Source of the DNA: AWTP1-13 sp963840075
GTDB taxonomy: Bacteria; Pseudomonadota; Alphaproteobacteria; Rhizobiales; Hyphomicrobiaceae
Assembly: GCA_963840075.1 (NCBI GenBank)
Contig: CAWIXS010000023.1
Location: forward strand, 33,091 to 97,090
Length of the DNA: 64,000 nucleotides
Direction of reading: 5' to 3'
Of the stretch, positions 38,536 to 47,129 are shown piece after piece. A model generated the notes under the pieces. The model saw only the letters and a program-made list of their open reading frames with translations. It was not told where the DNA came from and ran no database searches. The position numbers and the translations under genes were made by a program. Position 1 is the stretch's first letter. Every line of letters starts with the position of its first letter.

Positions 38536-39593
38536 CCCACCAGCACGGCGATGCGGTGCATCGGATTGGCGGCGTAGCCCCCGGGGTTCCAGTTGCCCGA
38601 CGTGTGCGGCTGGGCGCGGTTCGAGGCATCGGTGGCCCGCACCCAGACCTCGTAGTAGCCCTCGCTCGGAAGCCTGAGCGCGGCGGTCCAGCGGCGCCAG
38701 TCGAAGCGGTTGCGGGCCGCGGACAGCGCTGCCCGCTGCCAGGTGGCGCCGAAGTCCAGCGAGACATCGACGCGCAGCACCTCGAGCTCGCCGGCCCAGG
38801 CGGCGCCCCGCAGCCGCAGCTCCCGCGTGCCCGAGGGGAAGCGCGTGCCGTTGGCCGGGCTGGTCACGATGCCGCGCACGGGCATCGCCTGCAGGACGCG
38901 GAAGTCGCTGGCGTCGGCCGTGCTGCCGGGCATCATCGGCCGCACCGGGACCCGGTTGGAGGCTCCCTGCATGCCCTCGCCGTCGTGCTCGCGGTCGCGC
39001 AGCGTGATCCTGGTGAGCCACTTGTGCGAGACCGAGCCCGGCCAGCCCGGATGGATGAGGCGCAACGGCCCGCCGTGGATATGATCCAGAGGCTGGCCGT
39101 TCATCGCCCACACCAGCAGGCTGTACTGGCTCATGGCCTTGGCGATCGGCACCCCGCGCGACAGCGCCGGCCGCGCTGGGTCGCCCGAGGCATGCCGGTC
39201 GGCGCCGAAGTTGCCGGTGTAGACGGCGGAGGGCCTGACGCCGGCCGCACGCAGCACGGAGACCAGCGGCACCCCGGTCCACTCGGCGCAGCCGGCGCCG
39301 CCGTTGGTCCATTGCGGGCCGTCGACCCGCGGAACGAAGAACGAGCGCCCGTTGCCGCCGCTTTCCAGCACCATGCGCCAGGTCCGAGGCAGGCTGCGCT
39401 TCTTCAGGTCGCCCAGCGCAATCTCGAGCGGCCGGCTCACCTCGCCGTCGATGGTGAGCTTCCAGGCGTCCGGGTCGGCCACGGCGGGCTCGGGCGGCAG
39501 GCCATTGTTGGAGACATAGAACCTCGACGTCGGCGTGGTGTCGTCGTCGAGCAGATGCTCGGGCGTCTCGGCAACCAGCGGGCGGTCGCGCAT
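38532..39593 (-). CDS. Sulfite oxidase-like molybdoprotein, N-terminally truncated, Mo-ligand Cys replaced by Ser
   Basis: 353 aa from MRDRPLVAETPEHLLDDDTT. Oxidoreductase molybdopterin domain (residues 40-200: HGGPLRLIHPGWPGSVSHKW) and Mo-co dimerisation domain (residues 235-350: SPANGTRFPSGTRELRLRG). Family members normally have an N-terminal export signal; here the frame runs upstream into phage DNA and the signal is gone. The usual LECxGNGRSFF reads LESGGNGRSFF, with S78 (AGC) at the place of the cysteine that ligates molybdenum. Human SUOX with the equivalent Cys-to-Ser change is inactive. Both defects together suggest a dead or dying gene. Confidence 0.8.
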   Translation of the reverse strand: MRDRPLVAETPEHLLDDDTTPTSRFYVSNNGLPPEPAVADPDAWKLTIDGEVSRPLEIALGDLKKRSLPRTWRMVLESGGNGRSFFVPRVDGPQWTNGGAGCAEWTGVPLVSVLRAAGVRPSAVYTGNFGADRHASGDPARPALSRGVPIAKAMSQYSLLVWAMNGQPLDHIHGGPLRLIHPGWPGSVSHKWLTRITLRDREHDGEGMQGASNRVPVRPMMPGSTADASDFRVLQAMPVRGIVTSPANGTRFPSGTRELRLRGAAWAGELEVLRVDVSLDFGATWQRAALSAARNRFDWRRWTAALRLPSEGYYEVWVRATDASNRAQPHTSGNWNPGGYAANPMHRIAVLVG

Positions 39594-39637
39594 CAGCGCG
39601 ACCTCATGCGCCAGCGCCGCGCAACCAGGAAGGCCGC

Positions 39638-39835
39638 ATGACCATGGCCGACCAGACCCACCTCTTCCCGCCCAACCGCTGGCCGCAGACAGCACAGCTA
39701 ATCCTGCTCGCGTTCCACGACGACAACGACATCGCCCAGCTTGCCGGACAGGAACTCCTCGCACGGCTCAATATGCCAGCTGCCCCACTGGTGCACGACG
39801 ATGGCCGGCGCAAAATCATTCGCAGGGCCGCATGA
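39638..39835 (+). CDS. Small phage-type hypothetical protein
   Basis: 65 aa (MTMADQTHLFPPNRWPQTAQ ... LILLAFHDDNDIAQLAGQEL) with an AGGAAGG ribosome-binding site. It overlaps the next gene by 4 bp (ATGA), so it heads a plus-strand phage operon. No known domain. Confidence 0.55.
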   Translation: MTMADQTHLFPPNRWPQTAQLILLAFHDDNDIAQLAGQELLARLNMPAAPLVHDDGRRKIIRRAA

Positions 39836-40278
39836 CAGTCCACTACCATCCGGCACCATCTGGCTGGCGTCCGCGACCCTTCAAAATCGGGCAGAGGGTT
39901 TGTTGCGGCGCGTGGGCCAGGTCTCGTGGTCGCCGCTGCCGTCAGGCTCCGATGAAGGGTTTCGAGCGGTGTCGGATGCACGGGCCGAACAAAGGCGCGC
40001 AGACGCCGGAGGCCAAGGCGGCAATCTCTGTGGCTGTGAAAGCGGCATGGGCCCAGTGGAGGGCTGAGCGTTCGCTGCCATTTCCGACTGGCGCTACGTG
40101 CAGAGCCGACGGCGCCGCGGGCGGCAGTCGGCGGCGCAGTGGCTGGCGGCGAACAAGCGGGATGGCGAGCGGTGAGGCTGTACGAAATCGCCGAGATCGT
40201 GCCACGCAACGCCAGCAAAAAAAGGGGCTTTCGCATCGTCGCGAATTCATGTACCTATTGTCAACGTTTGGTACATGA
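39832..40278 (+). CDS. Phage-type protein with Cys/His-rich segment
   Basis: Up to 148 aa from ATG 39832 (MTVHYHPAPSGWRPRPFKIG). The CCGAWARSRGRRCRQAPMKG, then FERCRMHGPNKGAQTPEAKA stretch is the Cys-rich CRMHG motif seen in many small phage proteins of unknown role, often near terminase. The last 40 residues are of lower quality and may not be translated. Followed by a resolvase gene after 9 bp. Confidence 0.55.
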   Translation: MTVHYHPAPSGWRPRPFKIGQRVCCGAWARSRGRRCRQAPMKGFERCRMHGPNKGAQTPEAKAAISVAVKAAWAQWRAERSLPFPTGATCRADGAAGGSRRRSGWRRTSGMASGEAVRNRRDRATQRQQKKGLSHRREFMYLLSTFGT

Positions 40279-40287
40279 GGCAAGGGC

Positions 40288-40944
40288 ATGACGAAGGCAA
40301 AGACGAAGCGCGTGGCGCTGTACGTGCGTGCCAGTTCGGACCAGCAGACGGTCCAAAACCAGCTGGCCGAACTGCGGCGGGCCATCGAGTTCGAGGGCTG
40401 GCAGGAGGTCGCCGTCTACAAGGACGAGGGCGTCTCCGGCAGCAAGGGCAGGAGGGACCGCCCTGGGCTCGATCAGATGTTGACGGATGCCGAGGGCCGA
40501 CGGTTCGACGTGGTGATGGCGTGGGCCATCGACAGGCTTGGCCGCTCCCTGATCGACCTACTGAGCACCATCAAGCTGCTGGAGAAGGCGAAGGTCGATC
40601 TCTACCTCCGGGAACAGCGTATCGACACAACGACCGACGAGGGCCGGCTGCTGTTCTCGATTTGCGGCGCGCTGGCCGAGTTCGAGCGCAGGATCATCAA
40701 CAGGCGTATTCGGGCCGGTATCGACCGGGTGAAAGCCGAGCTGAAGAACAACAAGAAATTCACGGCCAGGAAGTCCGGCATCGTGCGCACCAAGCTCGGG
40801 CGACCAGGTGCGGAGCCGGAGAAGATCGCCGATGCCCGCAAGCTCCTCAGTTCCGGCATGGGCATCAGGAAGGCTGCTGGGCTCACCAAGCTCGGCACAT
40901 CCACCGTCCACAAGCTGGCGCGGGAGATGCGCGGCACGGCCTGA
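40288..40944 (+). CDS. Serine recombinase (resolvase/invertase family)
   Basis: 218 aa. Catalytic domain at residues 8-140: ALYVRASSDQQTVQNQL with S16 as nucleophile, DEGVSGSKGRRDRPGL, AWAIDRLGRSL and the helix E region FSICGALAEFERRIINRRIR. The C-terminal helix-turn-helix is GMGIRKAAGLTKLGTSTVHK. It cuts DNA by a phosphoserine intermediate and could be the element's integrase or invertase. A low-GC leader with TACCTATTGTCAACG precedes it. Confidence 0.9.
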   Translation: MTKAKTKRVALYVRASSDQQTVQNQLAELRRAIEFEGWQEVAVYKDEGVSGSKGRRDRPGLDQMLTDAEGRRFDVVMAWAIDRLGRSLIDLLSTIKLLEKAKVDLYLREQRIDTTTDEGRLLFSICGALAEFERRIINRRIRAGIDRVKAELKNNKKFTARKSGIVRTKLGRPGAEPEKIADARKLLSSGMGIRKAAGLTKLGTSTVHKLAREMRGTA

Positions 40945-40975
40945 CGCCTCGCGCAGCCTCCTGCCTGGGGGCCGC

Positions 40976-41608
40976 ATGACCGAGCAACCTCAAGTCACCA
41001 AGCAGTGCCGGAAATGCCTGCAGACGCTCCCCTTGTTGAGCTTCGCCGGTCGCCAAAATACGTGCACTACATGCCGCGATGCGCAGCGGGCGCGCACCGT
41101 GGAGCGCAAGGAGCACGTCGCTTTCACTCCGGCCTTGGCCGAGAAGATCTGCGATCTGGTGTCGATGGGCTCGACCATCACCGAGATCGCGGAGATGTCG
41201 GGCATGCCGACTGCCCGCCAGATCGTGTCCTGGCGCCGCCGGCATGAGGAATTCCGCGATGCCTATGAGCTGGCGCGTGTAGCGCGAGCCGATGCGCGAT
41301 CCGACCGTGTCGACCAGGCATTACGCGACCTTCGCGACGGGAAGATCTCGGCGGCGGACTGCCGCGCCATCGTTGAGACCGAGTTGAAGCTTGCGGCCCT
41401 GGAGAATCCCAGTCGCTACAATCCTGCGACGAAGGTCCAGCAGGAGCTGAGCGGGCCGGGCGGGGCGCCGCTGCAGCTGTCGGTGGTGGACGACGCCAGC
41501 CTCATCAAGGCGGCCCGCTGGATAGCTGACCTGCTCTCCAGGGCTGACGCGGTGCCGGTGATCGACATCAAGCCGGCGGACGTGAAGCCGGAGGATCAGG
41601 CCGCATGA
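40976..41608 (+). CDS. Terminase small subunit-like protein
   Basis: 210 aa starting MTEQPQVTKQCRKCLQTLPL. An N-terminal zinc-finger-like CxxC...CxxC (CRKC, CTTC) is followed by the HTH of small terminases (IAEMSGMPTARQIVSWRRRH) and the VARADARSDRVDQAL helix. The C-terminus contacts the large subunit. It overlaps the terL gene by 4 bp. Recognises phage DNA for packaging. Confidence 0.8.
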   Translation: MTEQPQVTKQCRKCLQTLPLLSFAGRQNTCTTCRDAQRARTVERKEHVAFTPALAEKICDLVSMGSTITEIAEMSGMPTARQIVSWRRRHEEFRDAYELARVARADARSDRVDQALRDLRDGKISAADCRAIVETELKLAALENPSRYNPATKVQQELSGPGGAPLQLSVVDDASLIKAARWIADLLSRADAVPVIDIKPADVKPEDQAA

Positions 41609-43272
41609 TCGCATCCGCACCCGGGTCCGACTTCCTGCAGGCGATCCTTGTCAAGCTCCGCGGTTTGCCGATCGAGGAGCAGCGCAAGGTGATTGCGGAG
41701 GCCAACGCAGACCCTCGGCTGTGGCTGCCCAATCCCGGCCCGCAGACCGACGCGCTCAACAGCCTCGCCGGCGAGTTGTTCTTCGGCGGCCAGATGGGCG
41801 GGGGCAAGTCCAGTTGCTGTGTCGGCGTTGCGATCACGGAGCACGATCGCTCGATCGTCTTCCGCCGGGAGTACTCCCAGATCCGCGGACTGGAGGACGA
41901 GGCGACCAAGATCTTGAAGTCTCGTGACGGCTACAACAGCCAGGACAAGGTGTGGCGCATTCCTGGCACTGACAAGGTGCTGGAGTTCGGCAGCTGCCCG
42001 CACGAGTGGGACACGGAGCGTTACCAGGGCAGGGCGCATGATTTTGTCGGTTTCGACGAGATCGCGAACTTCACGCGGACGCAGTACGTGTTTCTGGGGC
42101 TGTGGCTGCGCTCGACGACGCCGGGGCAGCGGTGTCGGATCATAGCAACGGGCAACCGGCCGACCAACCCGGAGGGTTTCTGGGTCGTCGAGTATTGGGC
42201 CGCGTGGCTTGATCCAACCTACCATGACCCGGCGAAGCCTGGTGAGTTGCGCTGGCCGGTGCCGGCGGAGGAGGGGCACGACAAGGAGCTGTTTCTGCAC
42301 AGTCCCGAGGAGGCTGTCGCACACCTCTCCAAGTTCCAGAACCCGCCGCGGGATCATTTGGGCAACATCCTTGCGCCGCGGTCGCGGACGTTCATACCGA
42401 GTCGGTTGCAGGACAACCCTGATCTGGCGTCGACGGGGTATGGCTCGGTGCTGGCGCATGCGCCCAAGCATCTGCAAGCGCTGGCCAAGGGGGACTTCAA
42501 CGCTGCGATTGAGGACCACCCGCAGCAATTGATTCCGACCATCTGGATCATGGACGCGCAGTCGCGGTGGACACTGAAGCCGCCAAAGGACACCCCCATG
42601 ATCGCAATGGGCGTGGACGTTGCGCAGGGCGGCTCGGACAAGACGTGCCTCGCATGGCGCCACGATGCTTGGTTCGCCCCGATCGTTCTGGTGCCGGGCA
42701 CGGAGACGCCGAACCCGAGCGATTGTGTTGCCCTGGTAGTGAAGCATCGACGCGACAGCTGCTGCGTTATCGTTGATTGCGGCGGTGGCTATGGCGGCGG
42801 CGTCGCCGAGCAGCTCGATGCCCACAACTCCATCGCGGCTGTGAAGTAGAAGGGCAGCCGTGAATCCATCGTCCGCTCGGCATGCAGAACGTACCGGCTT
42901 GTGAACAAGCGTGCTGAGAGCTGGTGGAAGTTCCGCGAGGCCCTTGACCCGAACCAGCTTGGCGGCTCGCCCATTCAGCTGCCGAACGATCCGGTGATCC
43001 GGGCCGATCTTGCTGCCCCTCGCTTCACCGACACGCATCGGGGCATTCAGCTCGAGGAGAAGGGAGAGATTGCCAGGCGCCTCGGCCGGTCTCCCGATGC
43101 GGGCGATGCCATTGTTCTGGCGTGGTCCGAAGGGCAGGCAGCGATCCGGCGCGGCATCAGCGCACCGGGCGGCCAGCGCCGGCATCGCGACCGTCCTCAA
43201 TTCGCGAATGTATCGTACGCGTCGCAAAAAATGAAGATGCGAAGGCTTGGGGGTCGTGTCGATGATCGATGA
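41605..43272 (+). pseudogene. Terminase large subunit with an in-frame amber codon
   Basis: Packaging ATPase/nuclease. Walker A is FGGQMGGGKSSC, Walker B is HDFVGFDEIAN, and coupling motif III is IIATGNR. The nuclease domain starts at MGVDVAQGGSDKTCL, with D/E residues in VIVDCGGGYGG. The open frame stops at TAG 42847-42849 (AAG TAG AAG) but continues in the same frame for 141 codons (GSRESIVRSACRTYRLVNKR ... AGDAIVLAWSEGQA), including the last nuclease aspartate region. A single substitution explains it. The gene, if read through, is 555 aa. Confidence 0.85.
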
Positions 43273-43462
43273 AACCGACACCGTTGATCCTGCGGAAGGC
43301 CAGGAGAAGATCTGGGAGCGGAACCGCCGGTTGCGTCAAGCCGAGCTAGAAGCCTCGGCTGCGCACGCTCAGCAGCTTGCCCAGCGCTACGGAGGTGACG
43401 TGCGCCGTCAGCGCTTCGCCCTCGTCGACCGCGCTGCTGCCAAGCGAAGACGGCGGAGATAG
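43262..43462 (+). CDS. Small basic phage protein
   Basis: 66 aa (MIDETDTVDPAEGQEKIWER ... LVDRAAAKRRRRR), acidic N-terminus and very basic C-terminus, helix-forming middle. It overlaps the terminase end by 11 bp, as is usual for phage gene strings. Function unknown. It is the last recognisable prophage gene here. Confidence 0.5.
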   Translation: MIDETDTVDPAEGQEKIWERNRRLRQAELEASAAHAQQLAQRYGGDVRRQRFALVDRAAAKRRRRR

Positions 43463-43628
43463 GTAGCGTCAAGTTGCGTTGCGTCTCCTGACCCACCAAG
43501 GTCGCGTCCAATCGACCAGTTGCGGCAGCTTTTCGTCCGCGTTGCCCGGAAGCTGACGAATGTGCTTGTGGCGGATTTGACCCGAAGCCCACATCGAGAC
43601 GAGGCTGGCAAAGCCTCACCCATTGCGG

Positions 43629-44652
43629 CCGTACCTATGCCCTTAGTTCCGGCACAATCGTGAGTTAATTATGGCTCAACAAGGAGTTGGGCCATGACGC
43701 AGCATAGTCAAGACGATCTGTGGCGGGATTTCCCGAAGACGGCGACGGAGTTCGAGAGGCGGTTTGCAACCGAGGAGGACTGCCGGGCGTACTGGATCGA
43801 GGCGCGCTGGGGCGGCAAGCCGGCGTGCGCGCGCTGCGGCAGCACATATGTGTGGACGATCCGCGACGGCACGACGTTCGAATGCCGCGACTGTGACCAT
43901 CAGACGAGCCTGACCTCGGGCACGGTTCTGGAGAAGACGCGCAAGCCTTTGAAGATGTGGTTCCGCGCGGTGTTCGAGATCTCGACGCGGCGCACCGGCA
44001 TCTCGGCCATGGACCTGATGCGCATCATGGGGTTCGGGTCCTACAAGACGGCCTGGAGCTGGCTGCACAAGCTGCGCGCGGCGCTGGTGCGGCCCGAGCG
44101 GGAGCCGCTCGGCCCTTTCGTGCAGATGGACGAGGCGCTGGTGGGCGGAAAAGGCGGCCCGCACAAGGAGTTGGTGCTGGTGGCCGCGGAGGTGGATGGG
44201 CGCGTGCGCCTCGCCCACGCCGAGACCAACGATAAGGCCACGCTCAAGCGCTTTGCCGACGGCCAGGTCGCGGCCGACGCGCGGGTGGTGACGGACGGGC
44301 TTGCGAGTTACGACAGCGACAGCCTGGGCAAGCGGCCCTGCGAGAAGGTCGTGCAGACCAAGGCCGAGCGGCGCGAGAGCGACGCCCTGCAGGTCTGCCA
44401 CTGGACCATCTCGCTGCTGAAGCGCTGGCTCTTGGGCACGCATGCGGGCGCCGTTGGTCCCAAGCACCTGCAGGCCTATCTCGACGAGTACGCCTTTCGC
44501 CACAACCGCCGCAAGACCAACGGCGTCGGCCGGATCGCGGCGCGCGTCATCGAGCAGCTTGTGGCTCGCCCGCCGCTGACCATGCGATCACTGATCGACG
44601 AAACGCGGCGCTGCCGCTGGTTTCGTCAACCTGAACTAGCGGCATAGGTACG
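43629..44652. mobile_element. IS1595-family insertion sequence
   Basis: About 1.02 kb, bounded by imperfect terminal inverted repeats (left CCGTACCTATGCCCTTAGTT, right on the other strand CGTACCTATGCCGCTAGTTC) and an 8-bp direct repeat CATTGCGG at 43621-43628 and 44653-44660. It contains one transposase gene. The target is the last codon of a zinc metallopeptidase gene: without the IS that gene would end VRRNG-stop, with it VRRNAYLCR-stop. Confidence 0.85.
43694..44647 (+). CDS. IS1595-family transposase
   Basis: 317 aa. N-terminal zinc ribbon (CARCGSTYVW, FECRDCDHQTS), then the ISXO2-like DDE domain: FVQMDEALVGG (first Asp), VVTDGLASYD (second Asp) and the third acidic residue in HLQAYLDEYAFRHNRRK. 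Length is standard for the family and all motifs are intact, so the element may still be active. The start ATG at 43694 follows a GGAGTTGGG stretch. Its end overlaps the metallopeptidase gene end. Confidence 0.92.
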   Translation: MTQHSQDDLWRDFPKTATEFERRFATEEDCRAYWIEARWGGKPACARCGSTYVWTIRDGTTFECRDCDHQTSLTSGTVLEKTRKPLKMWFRAVFEISTRRTGISAMDLMRIMGFGSYKTAWSWLHKLRAALVRPEREPLGPFVQMDEALVGGKGGPHKELVLVAAEVDGRVRLAHAETNDKATLKRFADGQVAADARVVTDGLASYDSDSLGKRPCEKVVQTKAERRESDALQVCHWTISLLKRWLLGTHAGAVGPKHLQAYLDEYAFRHNRRKTNGVGRIAARVIEQLVARPPLTMRSLIDETRRCRWFRQPELAA

Positions 44653-45343
44653 CATTGCGGCGGACCATCGAGTAGACAATGTAGGCAAAGTAGAGAAATG
44701 ACCCCACCGACGAAACTGCGCCTGCTACGTAGGTCCAGGCAGCGGCCCCCAGCACTTTCTCAATTCCTTGCACCTGTTGTTCGCCGCGAATAATCCCCTG
44801 GCTCGCGAGCAGCTCCCGCGCGCGAGCGCTGGCATCGAACTCGACCGGCAAGGTAATCAAGGTGAAGAAGGTCTGCGCCCCGAATAGGATGACCCCTGCC
44901 CAGGCCAGAGAATTCGCTCCAAGCAGCACTCCGGCGATGAACAACCATGGAGCGACTTTCGCGCTCAATTGCACGGCGGGAACAATCAGCGATCGCGCTT
45001 TAAGAGGCAAATAACCGGCGGCATCCTGCAACGCATGGCCAGTTTCATGCGCAGCGATGCCCGCGGCCGCAAGGCTGGGCGTGTAGTAAACCTCTGGACT
45101 AAGGCGTAACGTCTTCGACTGCGGATCGTAGTGGTCGCTCAGCATGCCGGGCGTCGATTCAATCCGCACTCTTTGGAGTCCGCGCGCATCCAGCAATGCT
45201 CGCGCCACTTGTGCTCCCGCGATACCGCCGGAGGTGCCGACCCTGGAATAGCGCACGTAGTTCACTTTGATGCGCGCCTGCGCGTACAGGCCAAGCAGCA
45301 AGCCGGGCGCGACAAACAACCAGAACGTCGGATCTTCAAGCAT
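44636..45343 (-). CDS. YugP-family zinc metallopeptidase, C-terminus rewritten by an IS
   Basis: 235-aa membrane protease. N-terminal helix (FWLFVAPGLLLGLYAQARI), zinc motif AAHETGHALQDAAGYLPL (HExxH), further helices (LSAKVAPWLFIAGVLLGANS, VILFGAQTFFTLITLPVEF) and the conserved EFDASARARELL. The ATG at 45343 has an excellent GGAAGGAGG ribosome-binding site. The IS1595 element inserted at the final codon changes the last residue(s) to AYLCR; activity should be kept. Substrates of this family are not defined. Confidence 0.88.
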   Translation of the reverse strand: MLEDPTFWLFVAPGLLLGLYAQARIKVNYVRYSRVGTSGGIAGAQVARALLDARGLQRVRIESTPGMLSDHYDPQSKTLRLSPEVYYTPSLAAAGIAAHETGHALQDAAGYLPLKARSLIVPAVQLSAKVAPWLFIAGVLLGANSLAWAGVILFGAQTFFTLITLPVEFDASARARELLASQGIIRGEQQVQGIEKVLGAAAWTYVAGAVSSVGSFLYFAYIVYSMVRRNAYLCR

Positions 45344-46023
45344 CACCGCCTCCTTCCCGATTTCGACGCGCCGTCTGGTTGAGCGCGGGCCACACTTTCC
45401 CGACCAGCGTGCCACTGCACCAATTAGCGGTGAGGCCTTTCGAATTGGTCACCGGGCTGAAGTTCCTGCTGCATTGGACGAGGCGAAGGAGGCGCTGGTC
45501 AGGGCGAGGCCAGCGCCGAGCGCCGCTTCTGGAAGAGGCCCCGGTGCAAGGGGCTAGCGGCGGGCCACTGAAGCGCGCGAGCGCCTAGACAAGGCCCGTG
45601 CGAACCTGGTCCAGTTCGGCCGAGGACCATGCAGCTCGGTCCCTTGCCGCCGTGTTGCATGTGTCTGAGTTGGACTGGTGACCGTTGCACTTGCCCGTTT
45701 CGCTCGAACTCAGCGGTCTCGTGCTCTTGACCTCGGGTCTCTCGTCGCCGCGCACCCCCGCGAGAAGCGGCGAAGCCGGCCAGGGACGCAAGCAGAAGAG
45801 GACGCCTCTCCTCCGGGCTTTCAGTGAATGCGGGCCGCGAAACCGTCGCTCACGCTGATGGCCGGCAACCATAACCCATCCCCGCCCCGGGCGTTTGACC
45901 GGGGCTCTCTTGTGTTACGGTCGCGGTCGGAAGGATCACGAGCCTGTCGGTTAGCTTGGACTACATGTTCCAAGAGGGCGCCGGTAGCAGCGTGATCCTT
46001 CTTGAAGAACTTCAGATGATGTC
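45344..46023. other. Intergenic region with a structured segment
   Basis: 680 bp without a convincing gene. At 45885-45912 a CCCCGG/CCGGGG hairpin precedes CTCTCTTGTGTT. At 45931-46000 there is a nested stem structure described separately. Short frames on both strands have no family-like sequence. Confidence 0.5.
45931..46000. ncRNA. Possible structured RNA element
   Basis: A perfect 10-bp outer stem AAGGATCACG (45931-45940) / CGTGATCCTT (45991-46000) encloses an inner CTTGGA/TCCAAG hairpin with an eight-base loop (45955-45974). It could be a small RNA, a leader, or a remnant of a mobile palindrome. No known RNA family is recognised, and orientation is uncertain. Confidence 0.3.
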
Positions 46024-46488
46024 CTAGGCGGCTTCCTGTCGATAAACGTGGCCACCATGGAGCGCGACAAGATCGTCAACAGCACGCGTGCTTCCTTCAT
46101 TCGCCTCGACGATGATGGCGGTCATGCCCGGAAGCAGGTCTCTCTTGACGTCTTCAACGAGGTCGGTGTCCACCGCGGCCATCAGGGCGTCGGTGCTCAG
46201 GCCGGTAGTTGCGCCCAGAGTTGCACCAAGTGCCGCTCCTGGCGCGCCACCCAGCAGTCCAATCAGCAGTCCCGCGGTGGCGCCGACAGCCGTTCCAAGG
46301 AGGGGGCGTTCTTTGCCTTCGAGTAGCGAGACGTTTCCGCGATCGTCCTTCTCAATCATCACTCCGGTCTTGAGCTTGAAGTCCGCGGTGCCGGGGGTGC
46401 CGGCCTACTTGAGGTCCTTCATTGCGCGCGCCGTCTCGTAGGCCGCATTGGCGTTGTCGAAGGTCGCGACGATGATCCTGTCAGCCAT
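46024..46488 (-). pseudogene. DUF1269-family protein with an in-frame amber codon
   Basis: From ATG 46488 (ribosome-binding site CAGGAG) the frame reads MADRIIVATFDNANAAYETA RAMKDLK, then TAG at codon 28 (46405-46407). It then continues AGTPGTADFKLKTGVMIEKD to the real stop at 46024. The glycine-rich hairpin LLGTAVGATAGLLIGLLGG, followed by APGAALGATLGATTG, is typical of DUF1269 proteins, which are membrane-inserting stress proteins of unknown function. A single substitution of Gln, Glu or Lys codon would create this amber. Translation might restart at MMIEKDDRG (46362). Neighbour of a second DUF1269 gene. Confidence 0.75.
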
Positions 46489-46541
46489 AGGACTCTCCTG
46501 TTATTGAACTCTCTGCGTCCTGCTTTTGCGTGCTCTTGGCC

Positions 46542-47082
46542 CTAGGCGGCACGCGCTTGTCCGATCTCGTCGGCGATCTCATCGGCTTTCAGATCGACCA
46601 TCTGACGAACCAGCTTCTTGACGGCTTTGATGTTCTTCTTCACTTGATCGGCCAGGTTCGCTTCATAGACGACGATCAGTGCAGCCTCGGAGGGATCGAG
46701 CAGGTCGGCGAACGCCTTCAAATCGCCGCGCGGAATGCCCGGTTTGAACGTGGCCGACCAGCGCACCGATGGCCGCGCCTCCGGTGCCGCCTGCGGCGAG
46801 CGCTGCCCCGATTCCAACCGGCGGGAAAATTGCAGCGGCCAAGCCGGCCGCAAGACCAAAGCCGAGGCCCTTGAGAGCATCGTGCCGCTTGCCGGCCTCG
46901 TAGGTCTTGTTGATCTTGACCTTACCCTTCTTGGTCTTGCTGATCACGGCCGCATCGAAGTTGTGCGAAGTGCCAAGCGTGTCATAGACCTCTCGGACCC
47001 GCTTCAGGTCTGCCTCAGCGTCCCCAACATTGTCGTAGGTCGCCACGAGGACATCGAGCAACTGGGTTTCATTCTTGGACAT
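46542..47082 (-). pseudogene. DUF1269-family protein, one frameshift
   Basis: The N-terminal frame is MSKNETQLLDVLVATYDNVG ... KTYEAGKRHDALKGLGFGLA, then the glycine hairpin GIGAALAAGGTGGAAIGALV. The frame shifts near 46750 into KPGIPRGDLKAFADLLDPSE ... QVKKNIKAVKKLVRQMVDLK, ending at 46542. The whole is about 180 aa and fits the DUF1269 layout (ferredoxin-like fold around an amphipathic Gly-rich helix). An indel within conserved sequence suggests an assembly error. Probably part of a general-stress group with PRC-barrel and CsbD genes nearby. Confidence 0.78.
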
Positions 47083-47129
47083 GGGGCAGCTCCTTTTCGA
47101 AGGATCGCGGGCCGGAAAGGGTCACCACC

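Noticed and set aside
39535..39831. N-terminal extension of the phage frame at 39832 into the sulfite oxidase region
   Set aside because: The extension is antisense to sulfite oxidase; the ATG at 39832 overlaps the preceding gene's stop in the usual phage manner.
45499..45872. Minus-strand frames in the gap after the metallopeptidase gene
   Set aside because: Short, Arg/Pro-rich and unsupported by start signals or similarity.
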